DNA of 64,000 bases from Methylobacterium sp. Leaf91 (GCF_001422815.1 NZ_LMMP01000001.1:433919-497918), one strand, 5' to 3'; positions 42,943-53,345 are shown, counted from the first letter of the stretch. Made by a program: numbers and translations. Notes: generated by a model from the letters alone, not told the origin.

Positions 42943-44592
42943 TCAGGCGGCGTTGTCCCAGGTCTCGCTGATCGGGCGACCGGCGCGCACGAGACGCGCG
43001 CGCAGGACGACGTCACCGGCTGGCAGCGGCGTCGGCGGGCGCCATTCTACGTAGAGACGCCAGCCACCCGTCTGGGGCACCCGTTCCACCACCGGATCGA
43101 CCATGGTGCCGGCACTGGCCGAGACCTCGGCCGCGATGTCACCGTCAGGGCCGGTGGGCAGGCCCGGCCCTTCGAAATCGATGACGTAGAGGCGCCGCTC
43201 CGGACTCGGCGGCGTAGTCGGCCGCAGGCGCTCGGCCGAACCGACGCGGGTGGAGACCACCCGGGCGAGCGCGCTCAGAACGGCGGTGTCCGGTTCGGCC
43301 CCGACGGTGGAGAGAGTGTAGGCGAGGTCGAGGGCGCTCCCCGCCGCGACGGCGGCATCCGGCACGAAGGCGGCGACGATATTGTCCATGTACTCTTCGC
43401 GGGACGGGATTTCGAAGAGTTGCACCGCTCCTGCGCCGAACCCCGCTTGAGGTGTGACCCAGAGGCCGGGCCGCGCCTCGTGACGGGCCTGGGCATCAAG
43501 ATAGGCGGCAAAGCTTCGCTCGCGCTGGAACAGTCCGAACCCGTCGAGGGGATCGGTGCGGAAAGTCGAGATCTGCGGCTCTCGCCGTCCGTTGCTCAGG
43601 GGGCGCCACAGGCGATCGTCCTTGGTCGCCACCACGAGCCCGTCGGAATCGTGAACCTGGGGCCTGAAATCGTCGAACGGCTCGGCTCCGCGCGCGCCGG
43701 GACCGTTCGCGCCATGCAGGAACATGCTGGTGAGTGGCGCGAGGCCGAGACGCGGGATCGCGGCGCGGGGATGCAGCGAGGCGGTGACAACCATCCGCGA
43801 GCTCTCGCCGGGTTCGACCACGAAGCGGTAGGCACCCGTAAGACTCGGTGAATCGAGGAGCGCCAGGATCGTGACGGCGCGGGCTTCGGCCTTCGGCTCG
43901 CAGATCCAGAACGACGTGAAGTCCGGAAACTCCTCCGCGCCGGGACCACCGGTCTGGATCGCGGCGCCGCGCGCCGACAGGCCGTATTCCTGTGTCTTTC
44001 CACGCAGCCGAAAATACGAGGCGCCGAGGAAGACTAGGAATTCTTCCTGATTAGCCGGCTTCGCACCATCGAAGGCGTGATGCAGCCGGAAGCCGGCAAA
44101 GCCCAGATCGCCGGAAAAGTCCTGCTCTGCCAAGTCCGACCCGAGATCGAACAGGCCCGACTGGTAGAGGATCGGCTGCGGCGGCCCGTCCGGCGGCTGG
44201 AGAAACAGGGCGACGCGCTTCTTCTGCAGGAAACCGCGATGGAACAGCTGCAGCGAGAACGAACCGCCGAGGCGCGGGGCTGCGTCGGGACGGAAGGTGA
44301 TCGCGCGGTAGCCATCGTAGCTGAGGCCGGCGAGGGATGCCGGGAGATCCTCTGGAGCGGGCCGGTAGGGTGCGCCTGCGAGGCGGCGGGCCTGGGCCAC
44401 GACGCCCTCGAAGGTCATCGGCCCGTCACGGGGAGGGTCGACTTTATCGGCGGCCATCGTTCTGGCGGTATTCAGGTCGACGGCACTAGGCATTATCATG
44501 CCTGCGGCCACGCTGAGCGCGGTTTGCAAGGTCTGCCGCCGCGAGGGGGCATCACGCCCCGAACGCTCGTCTTCACTGTCGCCCCGTATCAT
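42943..44592 (-). CDS. Periplasmic glucan biosynthesis protein (OpgG/OpgD family)
   Basis: 549 residues from the ATG at 44592, which has a GAAGGA ribosome site 5 bases upstream; an ATG at 44610 would overlap the opposite gene. A twin-arginine-type signal (PSRRQTLQTALSVAAGM) points to periplasmic export, more like OpgD than OpgG. Conserved features: FEGVVAQARRLAGAPY, LSYDGYRAITFRPD, FLGASYFRLRGKTQEYGLSARGAAIQTG and the C-terminal Ig-like domain. It shapes or branches osmoregulated periplasmic glucans made by the divergent glucosyltransferase. Confidence 0.93.
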   Translation of the reverse strand: MIRGDSEDERSGRDAPSRRQTLQTALSVAAGMIMPSAVDLNTARTMAADKVDPPRDGPMTFEGVVAQARRLAGAPYRPAPEDLPASLAGLSYDGYRAITFRPDAAPRLGGSFSLQLFHRGFLQKKRVALFLQPPDGPPQPILYQSGLFDLGSDLAEQDFSGDLGFAGFRLHHAFDGAKPANQEEFLVFLGASYFRLRGKTQEYGLSARGAAIQTGGPGAEEFPDFTSFWICEPKAEARAVTILALLDSPSLTGAYRFVVEPGESSRMVVTASLHPRAAIPRLGLAPLTSMFLHGANGPGARGAEPFDDFRPQVHDSDGLVVATKDDRLWRPLSNGRREPQISTFRTDPLDGFGLFQRERSFAAYLDAQARHEARPGLWVTPQAGFGAGAVQLFEIPSREEYMDNIVAAFVPDAAVAAGSALDLAYTLSTVGAEPDTAVLSALARVVSTRVGSAERLRPTTPPSPERRLYVIDFEGPGLPTGPDGDIAAEVSASAGTMVDPVVERVPQTGGWRLYVEWRPPTPLPAGDVVLRARLVRAGRPISETWDNAA

Positions 44593-44656
44593 CGATGTCC
44601 TTCGCTTCATGATGGACGACGGCCCCTCTCAGCCTCGATCGAGTGTCCAGCGCCCC

Positions 44657-46564
44657 ATGTCCATCACGCGGTTGTCGCACGACGCATCCCCGGTCGGAAT
44701 CCCGAACCCGGCGATTCCCGAAAGTCAGTCCGGCGAGGCCCCTTCGCTGCTGATGCGGCGGCTCATGCTGGCCCTGCCGACCCTGGCCACCGCGGCCGCG
44801 ATCTCCTGGCTCGCTTTGTCCGCTTACGGACGCCCGGACGGCGTCCTGGGTTGGGCCGTGCTGGTCCTGTTCGGCCTCGTGATGACGTGGCAATCCTTCG
44901 TCGCCTGGCAATACGTCTACGGACTCGTGGCGGCGGGGCTCGGCGATGCCGCCAAATCCGCGATCGAGATCCGCTCGGCCACGGTTCCGGCCACCGCCTC
45001 GGGCCTCAGCCGCACGGCTGCCGTGGTGGCGATCCATGCCGAGGATGCGGTGGCGGTGTTCGCCGCGTTGCGTGTCATGGCCCGCTCGCTTCAGCGTGGC
45101 GGCGGCGACGGGTCCGATATCGACATCTTCGTCCTCTCCGACACGCGTGACGGTGCCATCGCGGCGGTGGAGGAGCATGAATTCGCCCGGATCGAGGCAT
45201 GGGCGCGTCTGAACGGCCCTGGCCTGCCGCGCGTCCGCTACCGGCGGCGCCAGGACAATGCGGGCCGCAAGGCCGGCAACATCGCCGAGTTCTGCAAGTC
45301 CTACGGCTCGGAATACGATTTCATGATCGTGCTCGACGCCGACAGTCTGATGACCGGCGCCACCATGCGCCGCCTCGCCCGGTTGATGGAGGAGGCGCCC
45401 AAGGTCGGGCTGATCCAGACCGTCTCCTACGCGACCGGCCGGGACACGCTGTTTGCCCGTATCCAGCAATTCGCCGTGCGGCTCTACGCGCCGCTGTCGA
45501 TCCGCTGCCTCGAGACCTGGCAGGGCGCGGATGGAAGCTATTGGGGCCACAACGCGATCCTGCGGGTCGCGGCCTTCGCCGACAATGCCGAACTGCCGGT
45601 GCTGCCCGGCAAGGCACCGCTCGGCGGCGAGATCCTGTGCCACGATATCGTCGAGGGCGCGCTCCTGCGCCGGGCCGGCTGGGAGGTCCGCCTCCTGCCG
45701 GAGATGGGCGGCACCTGGGAGGAGATGCCGACGAACCTCGTCGATCTCCTCGGGCGTGAACGGCGCTGGTGCCAGGGCAACATGCAGCACCTGCTCATCA
45801 CCACCCTGCCGGGTCTTCGGGCGGCGAGCCGCTGGCACCTGATGGTCGGGATCCTGTCCTACCTCGCCTGCCCGCTCTGGGTGCTGTTCCTCGCCACCGC
45901 CTCTATCCAGGCCGCCGTGACCGGCGATCTCGGCCTCCTGGCCTATGGACTCACCGGGACGGGCATCGCCGCCCATGCGCTGGCTGCCCTCGTTGTCGCC
46001 GTGCTGGCCCTGCCGAAGCTTCTCAGCCTCGGTCACGTCCTGGCGTCGTCGACCCGCCGTGCGGCCTTCGGCGGCACGGCCTCGCTGCTGAAGAGTGCCG
46101 TGCTCGAACAGATCGTCTGGGTGCTGCTCTGGCCGATCATGACGGTCTTTGCCGCCGGCGCCGTCGCCACCACCTTCATCGGCCGCGTGGTGCGCTGGGA
46201 TTCACAGGCGCGCGACGACCGGCAGGTGCCATGGTCGGAAGCGATCCGCCTGCAGGTGGACGCCCTGGTGGCGGGCGCCCTGCTCACCGGCCTGCTGGTC
46301 TATGCCGGCGACCCCTGGCTCGCCCTGTGGATGGGGCCCGTGGCCCTCGCCCTGCTTACGAGCCCGGCGTTCAGCGTGCTGACCAGCCGTGCCGATCTCG
46401 GCCGCGCCTCGCAGAAGAACGGCCTGTTCCTCTCCATCGACGACACCGACCGTGCCGCCGAACTTCTGGACCTGGCATCGGTCCGCCGGGGCGAAGAGCG
46501 CAGCAAGCCCGTTCGCCCGGACGTCTGGGCAAGCGCGGAGGCGGAAATCTCCGCACCGCGATAA
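44657..46564 (+). CDS. opgH: Glucan glucosyltransferase OpgH (MdoH)
   Basis: About 635 residues from the ATG at 44657; ATGs at 44609/44612 are open but would overlap the start of the divergent gene. It is an inner-membrane GT2 enzyme that polymerises the glucose backbone of periplasmic glucans from UDP-glucose. Two N-terminal helices are followed by the cytosolic GT domain with IVLDADSLM (DxD), GSYWGHNAILR and the ERRWCQGN (QxxRW-type) motif, then about five C-terminal helices. It is head-to-head with its partner gene rather than in one operon. Confidence 0.93.
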   Translation: MSITRLSHDASPVGIPNPAIPESQSGEAPSLLMRRLMLALPTLATAAAISWLALSAYGRPDGVLGWAVLVLFGLVMTWQSFVAWQYVYGLVAAGLGDAAKSAIEIRSATVPATASGLSRTAAVVAIHAEDAVAVFAALRVMARSLQRGGGDGSDIDIFVLSDTRDGAIAAVEEHEFARIEAWARLNGPGLPRVRYRRRQDNAGRKAGNIAEFCKSYGSEYDFMIVLDADSLMTGATMRRLARLMEEAPKVGLIQTVSYATGRDTLFARIQQFAVRLYAPLSIRCLETWQGADGSYWGHNAILRVAAFADNAELPVLPGKAPLGGEILCHDIVEGALLRRAGWEVRLLPEMGGTWEEMPTNLVDLLGRERRWCQGNMQHLLITTLPGLRAASRWHLMVGILSYLACPLWVLFLATASIQAAVTGDLGLLAYGLTGTGIAAHALAALVVAVLALPKLLSLGHVLASSTRRAAFGGTASLLKSAVLEQIVWVLLWPIMTVFAAGAVATTFIGRVVRWDSQARDDRQVPWSEAIRLQVDALVAGALLTGLLVYAGDPWLALWMGPVALALLTSPAFSVLTSRADLGRASQKNGLFLSIDDTDRAAELLDLASVRRGEERSKPVRPDVWASAEAEISAPR

Positions 46565-46582
46565 GGTCAGAGGAGTGAGAGG

Positions 46583-47044
46583 CTAGGGTTTCTCCAGCAC
46601 TTCGATCGGGTTGGTGCGCTGGCTCGGCTTCGGCTCGGCGGTGGCGGCGCCGGCATTCCCATCCGCCTTTTCGCGCCGGGCGCCGGAACTGGTATCCGCG
46701 CCCGGTCCGGTGCCCTGCGTCGGCACCGTGCCGCTCGCCAGTTCGAGGCAGGTCACCATCTCCACGTAGGACGGGAAGCCGCCGGCCTCGAACTGCTTCT
46801 CGCACTGCCTCTTGGCGGCTGGTGAATAGTCGCCCCAACGGCGCTGGGCTTCCTTGCGCGCCGCCTCCTCCGAACGAAGGCAGCCTTCGACGGTGGAAGT
46901 GTCGCTGACGCTGGCTTCCGCGCGGACCGACGACTTGCAGGTCGCCTGAATGTCGAGCTTGGGCGGACCATCGGCGGCCGGGGCCACATTCGTGAGGGCG
47001 ACGAGCGCGAGGGCGCCGGTCAGGAGGGGAACAGGGTATCGCAT
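46583..47044 (-). CDS. Secreted hypothetical protein
   Basis: 153 residues from the ATG at 47044, with a GAGGA site 8 bases upstream and a Sec signal (YPVPLLTGALALVALTNVAPA). The mature part has four Cys (TCKSS, GCLRSEE, QCEKQ, TCLELA), a charged helix with EEAARKEAQRRWGDYSPAAKR, and a low-complexity tail. No domain is recognised. It converges on opgH with 18 bp between stops. Confidence 0.75.
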   Translation of the reverse strand: MRYPVPLLTGALALVALTNVAPAADGPPKLDIQATCKSSVRAEASVSDTSTVEGCLRSEEAARKEAQRRWGDYSPAAKRQCEKQFEAGGFPSYVEMVTCLELASGTVPTQGTGPGADTSSGARREKADGNAGAATAEPKPSQRTNPIEVLEKP

Positions 47045-47142
47045 CGGGTCGTCCTCGCTCGCATCGCGGCGACCGCCCGGCGGCGGTCCGTCCCTCGCAC
47101 AATGCGCGAAGGGCGGGATCGCACCAAGAACCCACGAGGAAA

Positions 47143-48318
47143 TCAGCCGAGGGCCGCGTCCAGATCGGCGAAGAGGTCGTCCGCATGCTCGATCCCCACC
47201 GAGAGCCGCAGCAGATCGGGCGGACATGGCGTGCCCGGCCCTTCCACCGAGGCGCGGTGTTCAATCAGGCTCTCGACGCCGCCGAGCGATGTGGCGCGCT
47301 TCCATAGGCGCACCCGTGCCGCCGTGGCGATGGCTGCCTCCTCGCCGGCCGCGACTCGGATCGACAGCATGAAACCGAAGCCGCCCTCCATCTGCCGCGC
47401 CGCCACCGCGTGGCCGGGATCATCGGGCAGGCCGGGATAGAGCACCGAGGCCACGCGCGGATGGGCCGAGAAGCGTCTGGCGAGGTCCGCCGCATTGGCC
47501 GATTGCGCCGCGACCCGCAGGGGTAGGGTCCGCAGCGAGCGCATGAGGAGATAGGCCTCGAATGGCCCGAGGATCGCCCCACCGCCGGCACGGATCGCGC
47601 CGATCCGCTCCCAGAACGCATCGGTGCGCGCTGAAGCGAGGACACCGGCGACAACGTCCGAATGACCGTTCAGAATCTTGGTGGCCGAATGCATGACGAT
47701 GTCGGCCCCGAGCGTCAGGGGCCGCGTGTGGATCGGCGAGGCGGCGGTGGAATCGACGGCGAGACGCGCCCCTGCCTCGTGCGCGATCTCGGCCGCGGCA
47801 GCAATGTCGGTGATGGTCCAGAGCGGATTGCCGGGCGTCTCCACCCAGACGAGCTTCGTCGTGCCCGGCCTGATCGCAGCCCGCAGGGCGTCGAGATCGT
47901 CCATGGCGATGAAATCGAGGCCCCAGCCCCGGCGCGGCGCTTCCTGCTGGAGCCAGCGCTTGAGCGCCCAGTACATCACGAGGGGGGCGACGATATGGTC
48001 TCCGGGCTCCAGGGCCGAGAAGACGGCCGTGGCCGCCGCCATGCCGGAGCCGAACAGCATCGCGCCGGCCTCCGCCTCCTCCAGCATGGCGATGACGGCC
48101 TCCGCCTCGCGGGTCGTGGCGTTGTCGGGCCGGGCATAGGAGAAGCCGGAACTGTAGCCGTTGTCGGGATCGCGGAGGAAGGTCGTCGAGACATGGAGCG
48201 GTGCCACCACCGCCCGCGTCACCGGATCGACATGGCCCATGGCCTGCGCGGCCAGGGTGCGCTTGGTGAAACCCGGCTTGGCGTGAGTGGACGAGGGATC
48301 TTCGGCGGGTTCGGACAT
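47143..48318 (-). CDS. PLP-dependent trans-sulfuration enzyme (cystathionine gamma-synthase family)
   Basis: 391 residues of the Cys/Met metabolism PLP family, cytosolic. Substrate and cofactor features: YARPDNATTREAEAVIAMLE, FGSGMAAATAVFSAL, VWVETPGNPLWTITDI, DSTAASP and the Schiff-base Lys in MHSATKILNGHSDVVAG; C-terminal SLGGVESLIEHRAS. Whether it acts as cystathionine gamma-synthase, gamma-lyase or another sulfhydrylase cannot be fixed by eye. It is divergent from the toxin gene. With the cys importer it shows sulfur metabolism in this region, but they are 15 kb apart. Confidence 0.88.
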   Translation of the reverse strand: MSEPAEDPSSTHAKPGFTKRTLAAQAMGHVDPVTRAVVAPLHVSTTFLRDPDNGYSSGFSYARPDNATTREAEAVIAMLEEAEAGAMLFGSGMAAATAVFSALEPGDHIVAPLVMYWALKRWLQQEAPRRGWGLDFIAMDDLDALRAAIRPGTTKLVWVETPGNPLWTITDIAAAAEIAHEAGARLAVDSTAASPIHTRPLTLGADIVMHSATKILNGHSDVVAGVLASARTDAFWERIGAIRAGGGAILGPFEAYLLMRSLRTLPLRVAAQSANAADLARRFSAHPRVASVLYPGLPDDPGHAVAARQMEGGFGFMLSIRVAAGEEAAIATAARVRLWKRATSLGGVESLIEHRASVEGPGTPCPPDLLRLSVGIEHADDLFADLDAALG

Positions 48319-48365
48319 GGGTATCGTTCCGGCAAATGGGCCGCTTGACCCGTGGGAGAGACGCA

Positions 48366-48395
48366 GCGAAACAATAGCGGAATGCTATGTTTCGC
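48366..48395. promoter_or_regulatory. Inverted repeat upstream of the toxin-antitoxin genes
   Basis: GCGAAACAATAGC (48366-48378) and GCTATGTTTCGC (48384-48395) are inverted repeats with one base missing, around a GGAAT centre. It lies 30 bases before the toxin start and 48 bases before the divergent gene, a good place for an autoregulatory operator bound by the HTH antitoxin. Confidence 0.6.
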
Positions 48396-48424
48396 CTCGA
48401 CGAATTTCGCTATCCGCTCACGTC

Positions 48425-48679
48425 ATGATGCAGGTCGCCTACAGCAAGGACGCCGTGAGGGCACTGACCCGCATGCCGGCGAACGTAGCGAGACTCATTC
48501 GAACGAAGATCGACGAATATGCCGGACATCCGGGGTCTCAGGCCAACAACGTGAAGGCTCTGAAGGGTCAGCATGGTGTCTATCGCCTGCGGGTCGGCGA
48601 CTGGCGAATCCTGTTCACCCAGGACGGGCATATCCTCGCCATCATTAAAATCGCGCCTCGCGGTAGCGCATACGATTAA
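48425..48679 (+). CDS. RelE/ParE-superfamily toxin
   Basis: 84 residues. The fold pattern is typical: N-terminal helix VAYSKDAVRALTRMPANVARLIRTKI, then the beta-hairpin core VKALKGQHGVYRLRVGDWRILFTQDGHILAIIKIAPRGSAYD with the RLRVGDWRI(L/V)F motif and a late Arg. Such toxins cleave mRNA on the ribosome or inhibit gyrase; the RelE type is more likely from the R..GDWR motif. It precedes its antitoxin (higBA-like order), 16 bp apart. Confidence 0.88.
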   Translation: MMQVAYSKDAVRALTRMPANVARLIRTKIDEYAGHPGSQANNVKALKGQHGVYRLRVGDWRILFTQDGHILAIIKIAPRGSAYD

Positions 48680-48695
48680 ATCAGGACGGTTCGCC

Positions 48696-49124
48696 ATGGG
48701 TGCCCAGACGATCGTGACGGCAGGGGGCGAGCGACTCGTCGTGTTGCCGGAAGCGGAATACGAAGCCCTGCTCGAAGCCGCCGAGAATGCGGAGGATCGC
48801 CTTGCCGTCACCGAGTTTCAGCGCAAGCTCGCCCTCGGTGAAGAAGAACTCGTGCCCTCGGCGATCGTCGAACGATTGCTTTCGGGTGAGAATCGCATCC
48901 GTGTCTGGCGCGACCATCGCGGCATGACGGCGGCAGCCCTCGCAGACAAAGCCGGTATCGCGCAGGCCTACCTGTCGCAGATCGAGACGGGAAAACGGGA
49001 GGGGACAATCGAGACCCTGTGCAAGCTCGCCTCGGCCCTGGCCGTCTCCCTCGACGATCTCGTCGGGTTCGGGCCCCACGGGACCGGAACGGAGAATCGC
49101 GATACGAGTAAGACATCGGCATGA
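48696..49124 (+). CDS. Antitoxin with C-terminal XRE-type helix-turn-helix
   Basis: 142 residues from the ATG at 48696. The N-terminal ~60 residues resemble a Phd/YefM-type segment (GGERLVVLPEAEYEALLEAAENAEDRLA). The C-terminal half is a Cro/C1 HTH: RIRVWRDHRGMTAAALADKAGIAQAYLSQIETGKREGTIETLCKLASALAVSLDDL. It should neutralise the upstream toxin and repress the operon through the inverted repeat at 48366-48395. Its TGA overlaps the tspO ATG (ATGA). Confidence 0.85.
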   Translation: MGAQTIVTAGGERLVVLPEAEYEALLEAAENAEDRLAVTEFQRKLALGEEELVPSAIVERLLSGENRIRVWRDHRGMTAAALADKAGIAQAYLSQIETGKREGTIETLCKLASALAVSLDDLVGFGPHGTGTENRDTSKTSA

Positions 49125-49636
49125 CCACGTCTCACATTCCGTATCGCTCGCCGCTCTCTCCGATAGCGAGACTTGCGATCGCCATCCTGCCCGTGGTGGC
49201 CACATCGGTGATCGGCTCGCTCAGCACCACGCCGAACATCGAGGGCTGGTATGCCGGCCTGACGAAGCCCGGCTTCAACCCGCCGAACTGGCTGTTCCCG
49301 GTGGCCTGGACCATCCTCTACGCGATGATCGCGCTGTCGTTCTGGCGTTTGCTCGGAGCGTCTCCGGCGACGGGTCCGATGCGGCGGGGTTGGTGGCTGG
49401 CGGTCGGTGCCTTCCTCGCCCAGCTCGCGCTCAACGCGGCCTGGTCGCCGGTCTTCTTCTCGGCCCATGCCCTCGGCTGGGCGGGAATCGTCGCCGGGGC
49501 GATGCTGGTGATGATCCTTTGGACCATCCGCCTGTCCTGGCGCTTCGACCGGTTCGCGGCGTGGCTGCTCGTGCCCTACGCCGCCTGGGTCGCCTTCGCG
49601 ACTCTGCTCACCGTCACGCTCTGGCGGTTGAACTGA
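49121..49636 (+). CDS. tspO: TspO/MBR family tryptophan-rich sensory protein
   Basis: 171 residues with five membrane helices. Family features: GWYAGLTKPGFNPPNWLFPVAWTILYAMIALSFW, LALNAAWSPVFF and a Trp-rich pattern throughout. TspO binds porphyrins and, in Rhodobacter, lowers expression of tetrapyrrole genes. Its start overlaps the stop of the antitoxin, implying translational coupling with a toxin-antitoxin operon. On the other side it converges with hemA, 7 bp away, the first enzyme of tetrapyrrole synthesis. Confidence 0.93.
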   Translation: MTTSHIPYRSPLSPIARLAIAILPVVATSVIGSLSTTPNIEGWYAGLTKPGFNPPNWLFPVAWTILYAMIALSFWRLLGASPATGPMRRGWWLAVGAFLAQLALNAAWSPVFFSAHALGWAGIVAGAMLVMILWTIRLSWRFDRFAAWLLVPYAAWVAFATLLTVTLWRLN

Positions 49637-49643
49637 TCGATTC

Positions 49644-50987
49644 CTACTCCGCCGCCTCGACGAACACCGTGCCGGCGCGCGGCAGGTCGAGCGTGTCCCA
49701 GGTCTCCGTCAGGGCCGCCGTCAGCTTGGCGATGCGGGCTGCGTCGTGGAACGGCGAAGGCGTGATCCGCAGGCGCTCGGTGCCGCGCGGCACGGTGGGG
49801 TAGTTGATCGGCTGGATGTAGATGCCGTGCTGTTCGAGAAGGTGGTCGGCCGCCGCCTTGCACAGCTCGGCATCGCCCACCATCACCGGTACGATATGGG
49901 TCTCGGTGGGGAGGACCGGCAGGCCCGCCTCTTCCAGCGCGGCCTTGGTGAGGGCGGCCTGGCGCTGGTGCGCCGCGCGCTCCACCTGCGAGCGCTTAAG
50001 GTAGCGCACCGAGGCGCGGGCCGCCGCCGCGATGGCCGGCGGCAGGGCGGTGGTGAAGATGAAGCCCGGCGCATGGCTGCGCACGGCATCGCACAGCACG
50101 GTGGAAGCGGTGATGTAGCCGCCGACACAGCCGAAGCCCTTGGCCAGGGTGCCCTCGATCACATCGACCCGGTGCATCACCCCGTCACGCTCGGCGATGC
50201 CGCCGCCGCGCTCGCCGTAGAGCCCCACCGCATGGACCTCGTCGAGATAGGTCATGGCGCCGTACTTGTCGGCGAGGTCGCAGATGGCGGTGATGTCGGA
50301 GACGTCGCCATCCATCGAATAGACGCTCTCGAAGGCGATCAGCTTGGGGCGGTCCCCGGCGGCGATCAGCAGTTCCTCGAGATGGGCGAGATCGTTGTGG
50401 CGGAAGATGCGCTTCTCGCAGCCGGAATGGCGCACGCCCTCGATCATCGAATTGTGGTTGAACGCATCCGACAGGATCAGACAGTTCGGAATCAGCTTGG
50501 CGATGGTGGAGATGCCGGCCTGGTTCGAAACGTAGCCCGAGGTGAAGACGAGGCCTGCCTCCTTGCCGTGCAGGTCGGCGAGCTCACGCTCCAGATCCAC
50601 CAGCGGCGAGTTGTTGCCGGCGATGTTGCGGGTGCCGCCGGCGCCGACGCCGCATCGGGCGGCGGTCTTGGTCATGGCCGAGACCACGTCCGGATGCTGG
50701 CCCATGCCAAGGTAATCGTTCGAACACCATACGGTGATTTCGCGGGTGCCACCGTCGGGACGGCGCCAGTTGGCGGTGGGAAAACGTCCGGCGATCCGCT
50801 CGATATCGGCGAAGACCCGGTAGCGCCGCTCGTCGTGCAGCCGGTCCACCGCCCTGCGGAAGTAGCCTTCGTAATCGGTTCGTCCGTGCCCGAACGACGC
50901 GCGGGTAGAGGATCCTTCGGACGAGGGATCACGGGGCGTCGTCGTATCGCTGATCATCGTCATCGCGGGCATCCGATTCACGGGCAT
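49644..50987 (-). CDS. hemA: 5-aminolevulinate synthase
   Basis: 447 residues; condenses glycine and succinyl-CoA to 5-aminolevulinate (C4/Shemin pathway, typical of alphaproteobacteria). PLP family features: [63 protein letters not shown] and the Schiff-base Lys in [16 protein letters not shown] ~35-residue N-terminal extension precedes [16 protein letters not shown] 50987 has a GAAGGA site close by; Met codons at 50972 and 50957 are alternatives. Confidence 0.96.
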   Translation of the reverse strand: MPVNRMPAMTMISDTTTPRDPSSEGSSTRASFGHGRTDYEGYFRRAVDRLHDERRYRVFADIERIAGRFPTANWRRPDGGTREITVWCSNDYLGMGQHPDVVSAMTKTAARCGVGAGGTRNIAGNNSPLVDLERELADLHGKEAGLVFTSGYVSNQAGISTIAKLIPNCLILSDAFNHNSMIEGVRHSGCEKRIFRHNDLAHLEELLIAAGDRPKLIAFESVYSMDGDVSDITAICDLADKYGAMTYLDEVHAVGLYGERGGGIAERDGVMHRVDVIEGTLAKGFGCVGGYITASTVLCDAVRSHAPGFIFTTALPPAIAAAARASVRYLKRSQVERAAHQRQAALTKAALEEAGLPVLPTETHIVPVMVGDAELCKAAADHLLEQHGIYIQPINYPTVPRGTERLRITPSPFHDAARIAKLTAALTETWDTLDLPRAGTVFVEAAE

Positions 50988-51329
50988 CCGTCCTTCACGC
51001 TATGGCCGACCGCATGTCAGCGCCGCTCTAGGCGGCCTCGGCATCCGCTCGTCTGCATTCAGCAGCAGCATCGTTACAAAGGGCTTGTTCCGAAGCACCA
51101 AACTCTCCGCTGCAGGCCTCGTCGATATGAGTCCCGCTGGCGCAACGATCTCGCTTCGCATGGCGCGGAAGGAATCAGACGGTGCTGATTTCGACGCCAC
51201 GGCCCTGACGATACAGGCGAACTTGGAATTGGTTCAAGTCGACTCCTGCATTCCAGCTCTGCGCCTGTTGAGACCGGGTCGCAAAGCCGGTATTTCGCCC
51301 TGGCGACGAAGGGTCGCGCAGTGATCGCC
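50988..51329. other. Intergenic region between hemA and a small gene
   Basis: 342 bp holding the hemA promoter/leader (minus strand) and the upstream region of the 55-residue gene. A plus-strand frame at 51085-51324 lacks a ribosome site and protein-like features. No FNR- or Irr-type box was recognised with confidence. Confidence 0.4.
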
Positions 51330-51497
51330 ATGAAGAACGATGCCACGCGGAACGAGCGCCTGAAGGCGGCCCTGCGGGACAACCTGAAACGGCGCAAGGT
51401 GCAGACGAGGGTCCGTGGGCAGGCAGCGGCCGCAGCGGAAACAGGCGATGCCGATGAGCGACCGGACGCGAAGCCGGATCGCGACGGAGACGGCTGA
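51330..51497 (+). CDS. Small basic hypothetical protein
   Basis: 55 residues: a strongly basic helical start (NERLKAALRDNLKRRKVQTR) followed by an Ala/Asp/Glu-rich tail ending in RDGDG. An in-frame GTG lies 9 bases upstream at 51321. The amphipathic basic segment with LKxxLRDNLKRRK is a pattern I have seen in small conserved proteins next to murA in related bacteria, so I think it is real; the role is unknown. It ends 138 bp before murA on the same strand. Confidence 0.6.
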   Translation: MKNDATRNERLKAALRDNLKRRKVQTRVRGQAAAAAETGDADERPDAKPDRDGDG

Positions 51498-51635
51498 CGA
51501 TCCTTTTTCGGACAAAACTCACGTATAGGCGGCTCGATAAGGCCGTGCCGCGAGCGCACCGCTACCGTTTGCAGAACCAGGATGGCGCCGCCCTCTCGTT
51601 ACGGGGAGGGGCGTGACGCCGCGCGAAGGACGACG

Positions 51636-52925
<1,290 letters not shown>

Positions 52926-52934
52926 GCCTCTCCT

Positions 52935-52965
52935 GTCCGGGAGGCGGTCCTCGCCTCCCGGACAA
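52935..52965. terminator. Bidirectional terminator hairpin after murA
   Basis: Perfect 12-bp arms TGTCCGGGAGGC and GCCTCCCGGACA with a 7-base loop between the murA stop (52925) and the stop of the convergent gene (52971). No T-run, but the placement is ideal for both strands. Confidence 0.7.
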
Positions 52966-52970
52966 GGACA

Positions 52971-53345
52971 CTATTCCAGTACGTTGCCGCGCTTGGGGCC
53001 GAATCCCGGGATGTCGCAGCGGCAGGGCGACTGGATCGGGCTCGGATAGGCGGGGCAATTGCCGCGCGCCGTGACGCAGACGCTACCCATGCGCTGGCGT
53101 CCGTATCGCTGCTGCTGCACCGGCCGACGCTCGCCATCCTCGTAGGGCCGGGCATAGCCATCGTAGCGATCATAGGCCCGCGGCCGGTCGTCGCCGTAGG
53201 GCGAACGGCCACGAGGCGACCTGTCGTAGCCATCGTCGATGCGGAACTGGACCTGCGCCTGGGCCTGCCCCAGGCCGAGGGCCGTCGTCGCCGCCAGGGC
53301 GGTCAGGGCGGCGAAGGCGATGCGGCATACGGGTCCGAAAATCAT
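52971..53345 (-). CDS. Secreted Arg/Tyr-rich hypothetical protein
   Basis: 124 residues with a Sec signal (CRIAFAALTALAATTALGLGQAQAQ), a low-complexity middle of Asp/Arg/Tyr repeats (YDRSPRGRSPYGDD, DRYDGYARPY) and a C-terminal Cys-containing segment (VCVTARGNCPAYP, PCRCDIPGFGPKRG). Four Cys suggest two disulfides in the periplasm. No known domain; possibly an envelope protein. It interrupts the murA-hisD block on the opposite strand. Confidence 0.75.
   Translation of the reverse strand: MIFGPVCRIAFAALTALAATTALGLGQAQAQVQFRIDDGYDRSPRGRSPYGDDRPRAYDRYDGYARPYEDGERRPVQQQRYGRQRMGSVCVTARGNCPAYPSPIQSPCRCDIPGFGPKRGNVLE

Noticed and set aside
51085-51324. A 79-residue plus-strand frame upstream of the 55-residue gene
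   Set aside because: No ribosome site, no recognisable feature, and it spans the presumed hemA leader.
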